64,000 bases of DNA from Algoriphagus zhangzhouensis. Its GTDB lineage: Bacteria; Bacteroidota; Bacteroidia; Cytophagales; Cyclobacteriaceae. Below are positions 17,197-26,794 of the stretch, in pieces. Made by a program: the position numbers and the translations under genes. The stretch lies in the NCBI RefSeq assembly GCF_900148515.1, contig NZ_FRXN01000003.1, forward strand, positions 600,757 through 664,756, given 5' to 3'. Under the pieces are notes generated by a model. It worked only from the letters and a program-made list of their open reading frames with translations, searched no databases and was not told the DNA's origin. Each line of letters starts with the position of its first letter. The stretch's first letter is position 1.

Positions 17197-18840
17197 TTAT
17201 CTCATTTTCTTATAAGCATTGATTAGGCCATTGGTAGACCCATCATGACTTGTGATTTCTTCCTCATTATTCAATTCCGGAAGGATGCCATTAGCCAAAA
17301 CTTTTCCTAACTCAACTCCCCACTGGTCAAAGCTAAAGATATTCCAAATTGCTCCTTGTACGAAAATTTTATGCTCATACATGGCAATTAGCATTCCCAA
17401 GGTATAAGGAGTGATTTTCTTTACCAACATAGAATTAGTCGGACGGTTTCCTTCAAAAACACGATGCGGTCCAACTTGGTCAATTTGCTCCAAAGATTTA
17501 CCAGCTTTATTCATCTCTGCTCTTACCTCTTCCAAAGATTTTCCTTTCATCAAGGCTTCAGTTTGAGCAAAGAAGTTAGAAAGCAACTTCGGATGATGAT
17601 CTCCAATAGGATTATGGGATATCGCCGGCGCGATGAAATCACAAGGAATCAGATGAGTTCCTTGGTGGATCAGTTGATAAAAAGCATGCTGTCCATTAGT
17701 TCCTGGTTCACCCCAGATAATTGGTCCGGTGGTATAATCTACCTTTTCACCATCTCTTGCCACATACTTTCCATTACTTTCCATATTTCCTTGTTGGAAA
17801 TAGGCAGCAAATCGGTGCATGTATTGATCATAAGGCAAAATAGCTTCAGAAGCTGCTCCCAAGAAATTGGTGTTCCAAATCCCTATGATAGCCAGTAATA
17901 CTGGAATGTTTCGGTCAAATTGAGAATGTCTGAAATGCTCATCCATTGCATGGGCACCTTCAAGTAATTGTTCAAAATTGTCGAAACCAATTGCACAGGC
18001 AATAGGTAAGCCAATAGCGGACCATAAGGAATATCTTCCACCTACCCAATCCCAAAATTCAAACATGTTATTTGGGTCGATACCAAATGCCTCTACCCCT
18101 TTCAGGTTTGTAGATAAAGCAACAAAATGTTTAGCAACAGCAGCTTCATCTTTAGCATGGTTCAAAAACCAATTCCTAGCCGAATGAGCATTGGTCATGG
18201 TCTCCTGAGTGGTAAATGTTTTGGAAGCTATGAAAAACATAGTGGTCTCGGGATCCACTTTTTTCAAAGTTTCAACGATATGAGTTCCATCTACATTGGA
18301 AACAAAGAAAATCTCCAGGTTTTCAGCCTGATAGGGTTTCAAAGCTTCGGTAACCATCACCGGACCTAAATCAGATCCACCAATACCAATATTTACCAAA
18401 CTCTTGATCGGCTTTCCAGTATATCCCAACCATTTTCCATCATGAACTTTGGTAGCAAATACTTTCATTTTTTGAAGTACTGCAGTGATATCTTCCATCA
18501 CATTGTGTCCATCTACATAAACAGCGCGATCACTTCTATTTCTAAGTGCCGTATGTAGTACTGCTCTATCTTCAGTCTGATTGATATGCTTTCCTTCAAA
18601 CATGGATTCGATTGCAACATGCAACTCGGTTTCTCTTGCTAGATCTAAAAGTGCATCTCGAATCTCGTCATTGATGCGGTTTTTGGAATAATCCACCAAA
18701 AGATCTTCCAATTGGATACTATAGCGCTCAAAACGCTCTCTTTCATTAAAAAGTGAGAGGATTTGAAGGTCTTTGTATTTGTCTGCCAGTTCAACTAATC
18801 TTTCCCAAGCAGGTGTTGTCGTAGGGTTAATAACGTTCAT
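17197..18840 (-). CDS. pgi: Glucose-6-phosphate isomerase
   Basis: 547 aa, the long form found in E. coli and eukaryotes. Family signatures are [15 protein letters not shown] and the [15 protein letters not shown] active-site block; the C-terminal [17 protein letters not shown] and [10 protein letters not shown] motifs are also present. It interconverts glucose-6-phosphate and fructose-6-phosphate in the cytoplasm, feeding both glycolysis and, through mannose-6-phosphate, the GDP-mannose route served by manC nearby. It is a single gene between two terminators, with a TAAATTTG promoter element. Confidence 0.96.
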   Translation of the reverse strand: MNVINPTTTPAWERLVELADKYKDLQILSLFNERERFERYSIQLEDLLVDYSKNRINDEIRDALLDLARETELHVAIESMFEGKHINQTEDRAVLHTALRNRSDRAVYVDGHNVMEDITAVLQKMKVFATKVHDGKWLGYTGKPIKSLVNIGIGGSDLGPVMVTEALKPYQAENLEIFFVSNVDGTHIVETLKKVDPETTMFFIASKTFTTQETMTNAHSARNWFLNHAKDEAAVAKHFVALSTNLKGVEAFGIDPNNMFEFWDWVGGRYSLWSAIGLPIACAIGFDNFEQLLEGAHAMDEHFRHSQFDRNIPVLLAIIGIWNTNFLGAASEAILPYDQYMHRFAAYFQQGNMESNGKYVARDGEKVDYTTGPIIWGEPGTNGQHAFYQLIHQGTHLIPCDFIAPAISHNPIGDHHPKLLSNFFAQTEALMKGKSLEEVRAEMNKAGKSLEQIDQVGPHRVFEGNRPTNSMLVKKITPYTLGMLIAMYEHKIFVQGAIWNIFSFDQWGVELGKVLANGILPELNNEEEITSHDGSTNGLINAYKKMR

Positions 18841-18865
18841 TTTAGGTTATGATAGGAATGAACAA

Positions 18866-18873
18866 CAAATTTA
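18866..18873 (-). promoter_or_regulatory. -7 element of pgi
   Basis: TAAATTTG on the minus strand, exact TAnnTTTG, 25 nt before the pgi ATG. No clear TTTG at -33. Confidence 0.45.
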
Positions 18874-18944
18874 AGATTTATCCCCAAGGGGAAAAGAAGA
18901 GATTGAATTTTGAATCTGCCGAATCAGATTTTATATTAAAAATT

Positions 18945-18968
18945 AAAGGGGCTTTTTAAGGCCCCTTT
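18945..18968 (-). terminator. Terminator after the aconitase gene
   Basis: Stem AAAGGGGC / GCCCCTTT with a short inner loop, 8 nt past the aconitase stop on the minus strand, followed leftward by AATTTTTAAT. The plus strand also has a T run after the stem. Confidence 0.75.
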
Positions 18969-18976
18969 TTTATTAA

Positions 18977-21751
18977 TTAATCCTTCAAAAAATCCCGAAG
19001 GACATAATTCAAAATGCCTCCATTCTTATAGTAGGCTATTTCAACTTCTGAATCCAATCTGGATTTAACTTCGAATGTTTTCTCCTCTCCAGTTGAAGCT
19101 TTAACCTTTACCGTAAGATTTTGACCAGGAGTCAAGCCTGATTCTATACCTGAAATAGTGAATTCTTCCCTTCCAGTTAGGTTGAGTGAAGCAGCATTTT
19201 CTCCTTTAAGAAACTGTAGAGGCAAAACTCCCATTCCAACCAAGTTGGATCTATGGATTCTCTCATAGCTTTCAGCAATCACGGCTTTGACGCCCAAAAG
19301 ATTGGTTCCTTTTGCTGCCCAATCTCGAGATGAGCCAGAGCCATATTCTTTTCCTGCCAAAACAATCAATGGGATATGATTTGACTGATACTTTTGTGAA
19401 GCATCAAAAACGGTCATTTCTTCACCGCTTGGTATATAGGTTGTAAAGCCTCCTTCTTGGTTAGACAGTTGGTTTTTGATCCGAACGTTAGCAAAGGTAC
19501 CTCTGACCATCACTTCGTCATTTCCTCTGCGTGATCCGTAGGAATTGAAATCCGGTCTCTGAACTCCTCTACCAACCAAATATTGACCTGCAGGCGTATT
19601 TTCTCTAAATGAACCTGCTGGTGAAATATGATCTGTAGTGATAGAGTCACCCAATTTCAAGAGAACATTGGCATTGACGATATCCTTTGGCTCTGGCACA
19701 TCCACAGAGATTCCTTTAAAAAATGGCGCCTCTTTGATGTAAGTGGATTGGTCATCCCAAGGGTAAATCTCCCCTTCTCCAGATTCCAATTGCTTCCAGA
19801 TTTCATTTCCTTCGAAAATCTCTCCGTAACTCTTTTGATAATCACCTGGAGAAAGAACCTGTCTGGAAATCTCATCGATTTCCTCCTGAGTTGGCCAAAT
19901 GTCTTTCAAATAAACCGGCTCCAAATTCGGATCATATCCAACCGGTTCATTATATAAATCGATATCTACTCTACCAGCTAAAGCATAAACAACAACAAGC
20001 ATAGGAGACATCAAATAATTCATTTTCACTTGGGGATGAACTCTGGCTTCAAAGTTTCTATTCCCAGAAAGCACTGAAGCTACAACCAAATCATTATCCT
20101 CTACAGCAGCGGCAATATGAGCAGGCAATGGCCCTGAATTCCCGATACAAGAAGTACATCCATAACCGACGGTATGGAATTTCAAACCTTCCAAATCATC
20201 CATCAGTCCCGCTTTTTCCAAATAATCAGTTACAACTTTGGATCCCGGTGCCAAAGATGTTTTTACCCATGGCTTGACATCCAGCCCTTTTTCAATGGCT
20301 TTTCTGGCAACCAAACCCGCTCCCAACATAACAGAAGGATTCGAAGTATTGGTACAAGAAGTGATAGCTGCTATGACAATCGAACCATCATGAAGCTCGA
20401 ACTTCTCATTGTGAAGATCGACCGTGACGGATTTCAAACCATCCTTGATTTTAGTTTCCTGGCTTGCTTCAACAGCAACATTGCTTGGTGCCGAAGTTTC
20501 TTGACCTCCTCCATCATTGAACCATCGACTCACTTCTCTTTTGTCCATCGGAATGTAATCTCTGCCATGAACCGACTTCAAAAGTTCTTGGAACTTAGGC
20601 TTGAAATTCCTTACCAAAATCTTGTCCTGTGGTCTTTTTGGACCGGAAACAGTAGCTTCTACAGTCCCTAAATCCAGTTCCACGAGAGATGAATATTGAA
20701 TCAAATCTTCATCTTCTCTCCACAGCAAATTGGATTTGCAGTAATCTTCCACCAATTGGATTTGAGAAGCACTTCGATTGGTTTTGGCCATGTAATCCAA
20801 AGTTCTATCATCAATCGGAAAATAGGTGACAGTACAGCCAAACTCAGGTGACATATTAGAAATAGTTGCTCGATCAGGAACCGAAAGCGAATCCAAACCT
20901 GGACCAAATACTTCCACAAACTTCCCAACTACCCCATGCTTTCGAAGCAATTCGGTTATGGTCAAAACCATATCTGTAGCCGTAGTTCCCGCTGGAAGTT
21001 TTCCTGTCAGCTTCAATCCCACTACCTCAGGCATGATAAAGTAAATTGGTTGCCCCAAAAGCGCCGCTTCAGCTTCAATTCCTCCCACTCCCCAAGCAAC
21101 AACTCCGATTCCATTGACCATTGGAGTGTGAGAATCTGTTCCTACAAGTGTATCAGGGAATGCTTTCCCGTCACGTGTAATCACTCCATGGGCCAAATAT
21201 TCCAAATTGACTTGGTGGCAAATCCCCATTCCCGGAGGCACTACAGAGAAGTTATTAAAGGACTTTTGAGCCCATTTTAAAAATTGATATCGCTCCTTAT
21301 TTCTCTTGTATTCTACTTCTACGTTCTTCTGATAACTATAATTGGTTCCAAAATAATCTACTACAACAGAGTGATCAATAACCAAATCAACAGGAATCAA
21401 AGGGTTTAATTTGGCAGGGTCTTTCCCTTTTCTTTTTGCCTCGGACCGTAAAGAGGCAATATCAACCACAGCTGGTACACCTGTAAAATCCTGCATCAAA
21501 ACCCTCGCAGGCTTATATGGAATATCTTTATCAGAGGCCTTCGGACTCCAGTTCAAAATAGTCTCCAAATGCTCTTTAGTAATTGCAAAATCATCAAAAT
21601 TTCGAAGTGCATTTTCTAAAAGGATTCGGATCGAAAAAGGCAAATGCTTTACCTTTTTACCAGAATTTTGAAGTTTTTCTAAGCTCCAGTAAGTAAACTC
21701 CCCACTGGATGTCTTCAAACTGGATTGAATGGAATAAGGATCTAGATTCAT
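18977..21751 (-). CDS. acnA: Aconitate hydratase
   Basis: 924 aa, the length of the AcnA/IRP type. The 4Fe-4S ligands are visible in ITSCTNTSNPSVM and in GYGCTSCIGNSGPL. VGTDSHTPMVNGIGVVAWG is the conserved HACN signature, and the C-terminal swivel domain has KEYGSGSSRDWAAKGT. It interconverts citrate and isocitrate in the TCA cycle. It is transcribed alone, divergently from the EEP-fold gene, with a terminator at its 3' end. No clear promoter consensus was found in the 150-nt divergent spacer; TACCTTTT at 21829-21836 (minus) is one candidate. Confidence 0.95.
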   Translation of the reverse strand: MNLDPYSIQSSLKTSSGEFTYWSLEKLQNSGKKVKHLPFSIRILLENALRNFDDFAITKEHLETILNWSPKASDKDIPYKPARVLMQDFTGVPAVVDIASLRSEAKRKGKDPAKLNPLIPVDLVIDHSVVVDYFGTNYSYQKNVEVEYKRNKERYQFLKWAQKSFNNFSVVPPGMGICHQVNLEYLAHGVITRDGKAFPDTLVGTDSHTPMVNGIGVVAWGVGGIEAEAALLGQPIYFIMPEVVGLKLTGKLPAGTTATDMVLTITELLRKHGVVGKFVEVFGPGLDSLSVPDRATISNMSPEFGCTVTYFPIDDRTLDYMAKTNRSASQIQLVEDYCKSNLLWREDEDLIQYSSLVELDLGTVEATVSGPKRPQDKILVRNFKPKFQELLKSVHGRDYIPMDKREVSRWFNDGGGQETSAPSNVAVEASQETKIKDGLKSVTVDLHNEKFELHDGSIVIAAITSCTNTSNPSVMLGAGLVARKAIEKGLDVKPWVKTSLAPGSKVVTDYLEKAGLMDDLEGLKFHTVGYGCTSCIGNSGPLPAHIAAAVEDNDLVVASVLSGNRNFEARVHPQVKMNYLMSPMLVVVYALAGRVDIDLYNEPVGYDPNLEPVYLKDIWPTQEEIDEISRQVLSPGDYQKSYGEIFEGNEIWKQLESGEGEIYPWDDQSTYIKEAPFFKGISVDVPEPKDIVNANVLLKLGDSITTDHISPAGSFRENTPAGQYLVGRGVQRPDFNSYGSRRGNDEVMVRGTFANVRIKNQLSNQEGGFTTYIPSGEEMTVFDASQKYQSNHIPLIVLAGKEYGSGSSRDWAAKGTNLLGVKAVIAESYERIHRSNLVGMGVLPLQFLKGENAASLNLTGREEFTISGIESGLTPGQNLTVKVKASTGEEKTFEVKSRLDSEVEIAYYKNGGILNYVLRDFLKD

Positions 21752-21901
21752 AATAAAAAGAATTATGGGTTTAAAACAATTTCATAATAATCAACTGAAA
21801 TAAAGGCTATTGAATTCCCCAGATACATAAAAGGTATCTATTTTTAAGAAAATTATTGGCTATTTAGGTTAAATCTCAAGGCAAAATCACCAAAGCTTCC
21901 T

Positions 21902-22957
21902 ATGAACCTTCTAAGAATCCTCAGTGGATTTTTCTTCTTGGCTACTTTTTTCCCACTTATCAAATCAGACAAATGGTGGATTCGAATATTTGACTATCCA
22001 AGACTTCAAAAACTAACCATTCTAATCCTAATTAGTTTAGGATGGCTTATTTATTCTGATCTCAGCCAGCCAGAACCGTGGATATGGCTTGGATTGATTG
22101 GAATTGCCGTTTTCTACCTTGGAAATCAGGTTTACCCTTTTACTCCATTCGGTAAGAAAATGATCAAAAAAGTCCCATTCAGAGAGGAAAGTGGAGTTCA
22201 TATTCTGGCTGCCAATGTTTATCAATACAATGTCAAATACTCCAAGCTTTTGAACCTCGTTCAAATCGAGCGTCCAGATATCCTTTTCTTTGTAGAAACC
22301 GATTCCAAATGGGAAAAAGCATTAAATCCTTTAGAAAAGGACTACCCTTTTACCATCAAAATACCCCTCGATAATACCTACGGTTTACTTTTTTATTCCA
22401 AGCTGAAAATAATAAGACAGGAAATTCATTATTTGATTGATTCTGAAATTCCTTCTTTGGAATTGGATATTGAGTTAAGAAATGGGGATATGATCACAAT
22501 ATTTGCAATCCATCCAACTCCTCCAGTTCCGGGTGAAAATTCGAAAAGTACTGACCGGGATGCCGAAATCCTCATTGTCGGAAAGAAAGCAAAATCCAGC
22601 AAGCTCCCTTCCCTAGTAATTGGGGATCTGAATGATGTAGCCTGGAGCTATACAACAGAGCTTTTCCTCAAAATCTCAGAAATGGCTGATCCAAGACGCG
22701 GGAGAGGCACCTATAATACTTTTCATGCCCATTATCCCATCTTCAGGTGGCCTTTGGATCATGTTTTTCTTAGTAAGGACTTTGGTCTTAGTAAAATGAA
22801 AGTCCATCGTAATATCGGTTCTGACCATTTTCCAATAAGTATTAAGGCGGTATTAATTCAGGAGAGAACAGTAGAACCAATAAGAGCTAATGGGGATGAA
22901 AAAAAAGAAGCCCGTCAGAAGATTTCCAACGGGCTTGAATCTGGTTCAAAAGATTAA
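21902..22957 (+). CDS. Membrane-anchored endonuclease/exonuclease/phosphatase-family protein
   Basis: 351 aa. Three hydrophobic helices in the first ~85 residues (LSGFFFLATFFPLI, LTILILISLGWLIY, WIWLGLIGIAVFYLG) anchor it to the membrane. A DNase I/EEP-type domain follows from about residue 95: VHILAANVYQ, PDILFFVETDSKW, LVIGDLNDVAWS, and RWPLDHVFLS with the terminal IGSDHFPISI motif. These keep the catalytic Asp/Asn/His pattern. Substrates of such membrane EEP proteins are unknown. The 3' end overlaps the mlaD stop by 4 nt on the other strand, and its last ~18 codons contain the mla operon terminator. Confidence 0.8.
   Translation: MNLLRILSGFFFLATFFPLIKSDKWWIRIFDYPRLQKLTILILISLGWLIYSDLSQPEPWIWLGLIGIAVFYLGNQVYPFTPFGKKMIKKVPFREESGVHILAANVYQYNVKYSKLLNLVQIERPDILFFVETDSKWEKALNPLEKDYPFTIKIPLDNTYGLLFYSKLKIIRQEIHYLIDSEIPSLELDIELRNGDMITIFAIHPTPPVPGENSKSTDRDAEILIVGKKAKSSKLPSLVIGDLNDVAWSYTTELFLKISEMADPRRGRGTYNTFHAHYPIFRWPLDHVFLSKDFGLSKMKVHRNIGSDHFPISIKAVLIQERTVEPIRANGDEKKEARQKISNGLESGSKD
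22908..22936 (-). terminator. Terminator of the mla operon, inside the EEP-gene coding end
   Basis: Stem AAGCCCGT / ACGGGCTT (22908-22915, 22929-22936), followed leftward on the minus strand by CTTTTTTTTC. It lies 18 nt past the mlaD stop and entirely within the last codons of the convergent EEP-fold gene. Confidence 0.75.
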
Positions 22958-23931
22958 TTTCCTTCCTTTTCTTCAGCTTTGGCTTTACGCTTAAAGCCCT
23001 TTTTGAAAGGCCAGGTGTATTCCAATGCTTCTAGACCTCTATTCAGATTATAGGTAGCAGAATCGGTGTTTTCCAGTGTGCTTTTCAAGTATTCAGCAAA
23101 CTCAGGATCATTCAAAAGCATTCCCAAAGAATTGTTTGGGTCATCCAATTTGGAAGAAATTTCACTCAATTTTTCAGTCAATTCTTCAGTGTTGGTAGCT
23201 GAAGATCTAAAGCTTGCCACAGTTGCCCTCAACTCAGAAGCCATGGTTGTATCTGTCACCAAATCATTGAATAGATTGCCTTCTTGGTTCAATTTTGAAG
23301 TAAACTTGTTCAAATCAGTCAACATTTGATTACTGTTGATGCTGGCTCTATTCAAATTGGAAATGATTGCTCTGAAGTTTTCGGCCAAGGTAGAATCCGT
23401 CATTACAGCTCCAACAATTCCTTCTCCAGCTGCCAATTTACCTGTTAACAATTTCAGGTCATTGGTGATATCCACTAGGTTTTTATTGTTTTCTTGAAGC
23501 GTTTCCATCATTTTATCTGTATCCAAAGGCATTACAGCTTCCAATCTATCTCCATTTTCCACTGGTGGAGCCAAGGTAGTTCCTCCATAGATTACGATGA
23601 TCTTATTACCAATTAGACCGTCGGAGCTCAAAGTCGCTTTGGAGTCTTTTCTGATGAATTCTTTTACTTCCTCTTCTACATTCATCTCGATTTCTACCTG
23701 AGAATCACCGTAGAAGTTAATTTTTCTTACTGTACCGATTTTTACACCAGAAAACCAGACGTTATTTCCTGGCTGTAGGCCTCCGATATCATCGAAAACT
23801 GCTTTAAGCTGGATAGCTTTTACAAATTTCTTCTGCTGGCCACCAAGGGTCATCACACCAGCAACTAAAATAGCGATCCCTAAAAAGACAAAAATGCCTA
23901 CTACAACAGACCGTTTGTTTTCACCTCTCAT
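22954..23931 (-). CDS. mlaD: MlaD-family (MCE) lipid transport protein
   Basis: 325 aa. One N-terminal membrane helix (VVVGIFVFLGIAILVAGV) is followed by a single MCE domain (about 35-125, with VWFSGVKIGTVRKI and LIGNKIVVIYGG). A long coiled-coil-like helical tail (about 150-300) carries repeated LxxLxxK-type spacing. MCE proteins bind lipid in the periplasm as part of ABC systems that keep outer-membrane lipid asymmetry. Its start overlaps the mlaF stop (ATGA), so translation is coupled. The C-terminal end overlaps the convergent EEP gene by 4 nt. Confidence 0.88.
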   Translation of the reverse strand: MRGENKRSVVVGIFVFLGIAILVAGVMTLGGQQKKFVKAIQLKAVFDDIGGLQPGNNVWFSGVKIGTVRKINFYGDSQVEIEMNVEEEVKEFIRKDSKATLSSDGLIGNKIIVIYGGTTLAPPVENGDRLEAVMPLDTDKMMETLQENNKNLVDITNDLKLLTGKLAAGEGIVGAVMTDSTLAENFRAIISNLNRASINSNQMLTDLNKFTSKLNQEGNLFNDLVTDTTMASELRATVASFRSSATNTEELTEKLSEISSKLDDPNNSLGMLLNDPEFAEYLKSTLENTDSATYNLNRGLEALEYTWPFKKGFKRKAKAEEKEGN

Positions 23932-24680
23932 GATTCTATAAAATTATAATCGTAGAATGATTTCACTCGTTTATCTTCCGCATGCGGAAATACTTCTTCG
24001 AAAGTCCCTATTGAACTAAACTGACCATCTAGCAATACCGCCATTCGGTCTCCCGTCATTTTTGCACAAGTCAGATCGTGCGTAATAACAATGGATGTAG
24101 TCTTATAGCGCTCTCTTACTTCATTTATCAAATTGTTGATGTCCACACAGGTAATCGGATCCAGACCCGCTGTAGGCTCATCATAAAGCATAATCTCAGG
24201 ATTCAGAATTAGAGTTCTCGCCACCCCAATTCGCTTTTTTTGTCCTCCAGAAAGCTCAGAAGGCATCTGGTTGATGGTATTCGGCAATCCAACTGCCTCC
24301 AACAACTCTTCGATTCTCATTGTAATCTCTTTTTTTGTCAGGTTTTTGATATTTCTGACCAAAGGAAACTCCATATTCTCTCTAACAGTCATGGAGTCAT
24401 AGAGGGCTGAATTTTGAAATGAAAAGCCGATTTTCAACCTCAATTCATTCAATTCTTTCGTATGCAAAGTGGATACTTCCTGTCCCAATACATTCATTTG
24501 GCCTTTATCCTGCTTCAAAAGACCAACCATAATCTTGATCAATACAGATTTACCTGTACCAGAACGCCCTAAAACGACAAGGTTTTCCTCTCTGAAAAGG
24601 TCCAGATCAACACCCTTGAGGACATCTAAGTCTCCAAAACTTTTATATAGGTCTCGAATTTCTACAACTTTTTCTGCCAT
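23928..24680 (-). CDS. mlaF: MlaF-type ABC transporter ATP-binding protein
   Basis: 250 aa ABC ATPase. Walker A GRSGTGKSVLIKIMVG, ABC signature LSGGQKKRIGVARTL, Walker B IMLYDEPTAGLD and the H-loop VITHDLTCAK are intact. The SGTGKS wording and the 250-residue length match MlaF/TTG2A. It powers lipid transport with MlaE in the inner membrane. It lies 2 nt after mlaE and overlaps mlaD by 4 nt. Confidence 0.92.
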   Translation of the reverse strand: MAEKVVEIRDLYKSFGDLDVLKGVDLDLFREENLVVLGRSGTGKSVLIKIMVGLLKQDKGQMNVLGQEVSTLHTKELNELRLKIGFSFQNSALYDSMTVRENMEFPLVRNIKNLTKKEITMRIEELLEAVGLPNTINQMPSELSGGQKKRIGVARTLILNPEIMLYDEPTAGLDPITCVDINNLINEVRERYKTTSIVITHDLTCAKMTGDRMAVLLDGQFSSIGTFEEVFPHAEDKRVKSFYDYNFIES

Positions 24681-24682
24681 GA

Positions 24683-25480
24683 TTAGAGTATTCTTATTGC
24701 GTTGACAACCTGAAGTACCAATAGCTCCTCGATAAATATCAAGAACATGGAAATAACAACCGCTGAGTTAGCTGCTCTACCGACTCCCTCTGTTCCTTTA
24801 GAAGAATGATAACCCTTATAACAACCCACAATCCCAATTGTAAAGCCAAAAAGCAAGGATTTTAATACCGAAGACCAGATATCCAAGAATGAAATGGATT
24901 CAAATACCTGGAAAAAGAAGGTAGACAAACTGACCAATTCATTGGAATTCACATTGAGAAATGAACCCATCAAAGCCACAAAATCGGTGTATAGTACCAA
25001 TATTGGGATCATAAATGTAGTAGCAATCACCCGTGTGACAACCAAAAATTTGAATGGATTGGTCGCGGAGACCTCCATCGCATCAATCTGCTCCGTTACT
25101 TTCATGGAGCCAATTTCCGCACCGATACTCGACCCAACTTTACCTGCGGCGATCAATGCAGTCACCAAGGGCCCCATCGCTCTTACTACAGCAATAGAGA
25201 TCAAAGAGGGCAACCAAGAAGTAGCCCCAAACTCTGAAAGTGAGGGTCTAGACTGGTTTGTAAATACAATTCCGACGATAAATCCTGTCAATGAAATCAA
25301 AGGGAGTGATTCCACGCCGATCCGATAGCACTGATGAACGACTTCCTTAAACTCATATGGAGGAAGAAAAACTTCTTTCCAAAATCGCCTAACAAAGTTC
25401 CAAGCATCAGCTAGACCAGTAAAAAACTTATCGATTTTTTTTGAAAGCAAAGGCTTTCTATCATCCGATTCTTCGGCCAT
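24683..25480 (-). CDS. mlaE: MlaE-type ABC transporter permease
   Basis: 265 aa inner-membrane permease of the MlaE/YrbE family. It shows several hydrophobic helices and the family stretches VEXLPLISLTGFIVGIVFT-like (residues ~55-75) and SSIGAEIGSMKVTEQIDAME, the conserved cytoplasmic coupling region. It is the first gene of a three-gene mlaE-mlaF-mlaD operon. mlaB and mlaC homologues are not here, as is usual in Bacteroidota. A TAATTTTG element lies 60 nt upstream. Confidence 0.9.
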   Translation of the reverse strand: MAEESDDRKPLLSKKIDKFFTGLADAWNFVRRFWKEVFLPPYEFKEVVHQCYRIGVESLPLISLTGFIVGIVFTNQSRPSLSEFGATSWLPSLISIAVVRAMGPLVTALIAAGKVGSSIGAEIGSMKVTEQIDAMEVSATNPFKFLVVTRVIATTFMIPILVLYTDFVALMGSFLNVNSNELVSLSTFFFQVFESISFLDIWSSVLKSLLFGFTIGIVGCYKGYHSSKGTEGVGRAANSAVVISMFLIFIEELLVLQVVNAIRIL

Positions 25481-25539
25481 AATTCCTTCAATCTTTTCAG
25501 TTTAATTAGAATCCAGGAATGGAAGCAATGCAAAGAAAA

Positions 25540-25547
25540 CAAAATTA
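25540..25547 (-). promoter_or_regulatory. -7 element of the mlaE-mlaF-mlaD operon
   Basis: TAATTTTG on the minus strand, exact TAnnTTTG, with a partial TTG-like sequence (CTTGTG) about 18 nt further upstream. The leader would be about 50 nt. Confidence 0.45.
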
Positions 25548-25681
25548 AAACCAACCCTTACCTTCACAAGATTTTTTTTGAAGAAGTAAAATAAGAAGGT
25601 TTTAGTATTAAATTCTAAATAAATAATTATTTCGAAATATAATTTGTTTTTTAAATATTTTTTCGTAAAATCATTCTAAAA

Positions 25682-25700
25682 TTCTTTGATTATCAAAGAA
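25682..25700. promoter_or_regulatory. 19-bp perfect palindrome, candidate operator
   Basis: TTCTTTGATTATCAAAGAA is a perfect 9-bp inverted repeat around a single central T. The 1-nt centre rules out a useful RNA hairpin and fits a dimeric DNA-binding protein. It lies 45-64 nt upstream of the plug-like outer membrane gene, near where its promoter should be. Confidence 0.5.
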
Positions 25701-25745
25701 AATACCAAAGCTACCACAGAGTAATTTTTATTCACCAAAATCATC

Positions 25746-26792
25746 ATGATTATGAAAAAGATACTCTCACTTATAGTTTTCCTTTCATTATACTTCCCTA
25801 CTGTAGCGCAAAATTCTTTTAATGAGGAAAATTCTCACACCGCTACTAAACCCAATATTTTGAAAGAAAAATCTCCAATTGGGATCGAAAATCTAATTTT
25901 TAAAAGAAGGGCAAATCACAAAATTCAAAGAGTAACTCTACCAATTACATCCATTACAAAATCGGAAATAGAAGAAAAAGGACGCATTGGATTAGAGGTG
26001 CTACCCAACATCGCTCTAGGAAATACAGGGAAATCTCACAATCCTACTTTTCAGATTAGAGGTACTGCAAACTTAACCGATAGATTGGTGTTAATTAACG
26101 GCTCCAGAACCTTTTTGAACCAGAGTCAAAAACCGGAAATTGATGAAGAACAGTTAAAGATTATAGTTCAAGAAAGGATAGAAAATAATGATCCTAAAAC
26201 GACTGTTCAGATTAGCGAAGTCGGCAATTTTCTGGATCAAAAATTCAAAAATCTTGAAACAAATTCCGATCCTACAATCAATGCAAACTGGAATGATTAT
26301 GGCTATGTCAGAGGACAGGGAAAATCGGAATTTGAGATTGAAAATTTAATCGGATATCACTATCAAAATACCTCTGAGGAAGAGGAAAAATATTTTCAAT
26401 ATATCCAGGTAAAACCTATAAATTTTTATGCCAGTGTAGGCTTCAATTACTTCGTTGGTAAGAACGAATCAAACTCAGGATTTGATTATAAATATCCCGG
26501 ATTTGGAGTCGCCTCTTTAAATGGTGGAGTCAGTTTTAACCCCTGTTTGAGAGGCGGAATTCAAGCAGAAATTGGACCTGCTTTGGAGCTTTATGATGGA
26601 GGATCTAGCTTCGGTTTTAATGCGAGAATTGGTGGCTTTTATGACTTGAAAAAACCAGAAGAAAGAATTGCTGAAACGTTATATTACGGAAAGGCTCAAC
26701 CCCATTGGTCACTGGTCGGAGGCTTCAATTATTACAATACCGCAAGCAATGGATTTACCACTTTGAGTGCAGGTGTCAGATATCAATTTTAA
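25746..26792 (+). CDS. Small outer membrane protein with TonB-plug-like segment
   Basis: 348 aa (or 346 from the second ATG at 25752, giving MKKILSLIVFLSLYF). A signal peptide ends near TVAQ. Residues about 65-120 read like a TonB-dependent receptor plug: ITSITKSEIEEKGRIGLEVL, then PTFQIRGTANLTDRLVLING. Instead of a ~500-residue 22-strand barrel, the rest is an acidic, Asn-rich linker and then about 130 residues of short amphipathic strands ending AGVRYQF, the typical C-terminal Phe of an outer-membrane barrel. So a plug-like domain seems joined to a small barrel. Function unknown. It converges on the receiver-domain gene, with 2 nt between the two ends. Confidence 0.6.
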   Translation: MIMKKILSLIVFLSLYFPTVAQNSFNEENSHTATKPNILKEKSPIGIENLIFKRRANHKIQRVTLPITSITKSEIEEKGRIGLEVLPNIALGNTGKSHNPTFQIRGTANLTDRLVLINGSRTFLNQSQKPEIDEEQLKIIVQERIENNDPKTTVQISEVGNFLDQKFKNLETNSDPTINANWNDYGYVRGQGKSEFEIENLIGYHYQNTSEEEEKYFQYIQVKPINFYASVGFNYFVGKNESNSGFDYKYPGFGVASLNGGVSFNPCLRGGIQAEIGPALELYDGGSSFGFNARIGGFYDLKKPEERIAETLYYGKAQPHWSLVGGFNYYNTASNGFTTLSAGVRYQF

Positions 26793-26794
26793 TC

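Noticed and set aside
20174-20671. 165-codon antisense frame inside the aconitase gene
   Set aside because: No recognisable domain; a by-product of the codon bias of acnA.
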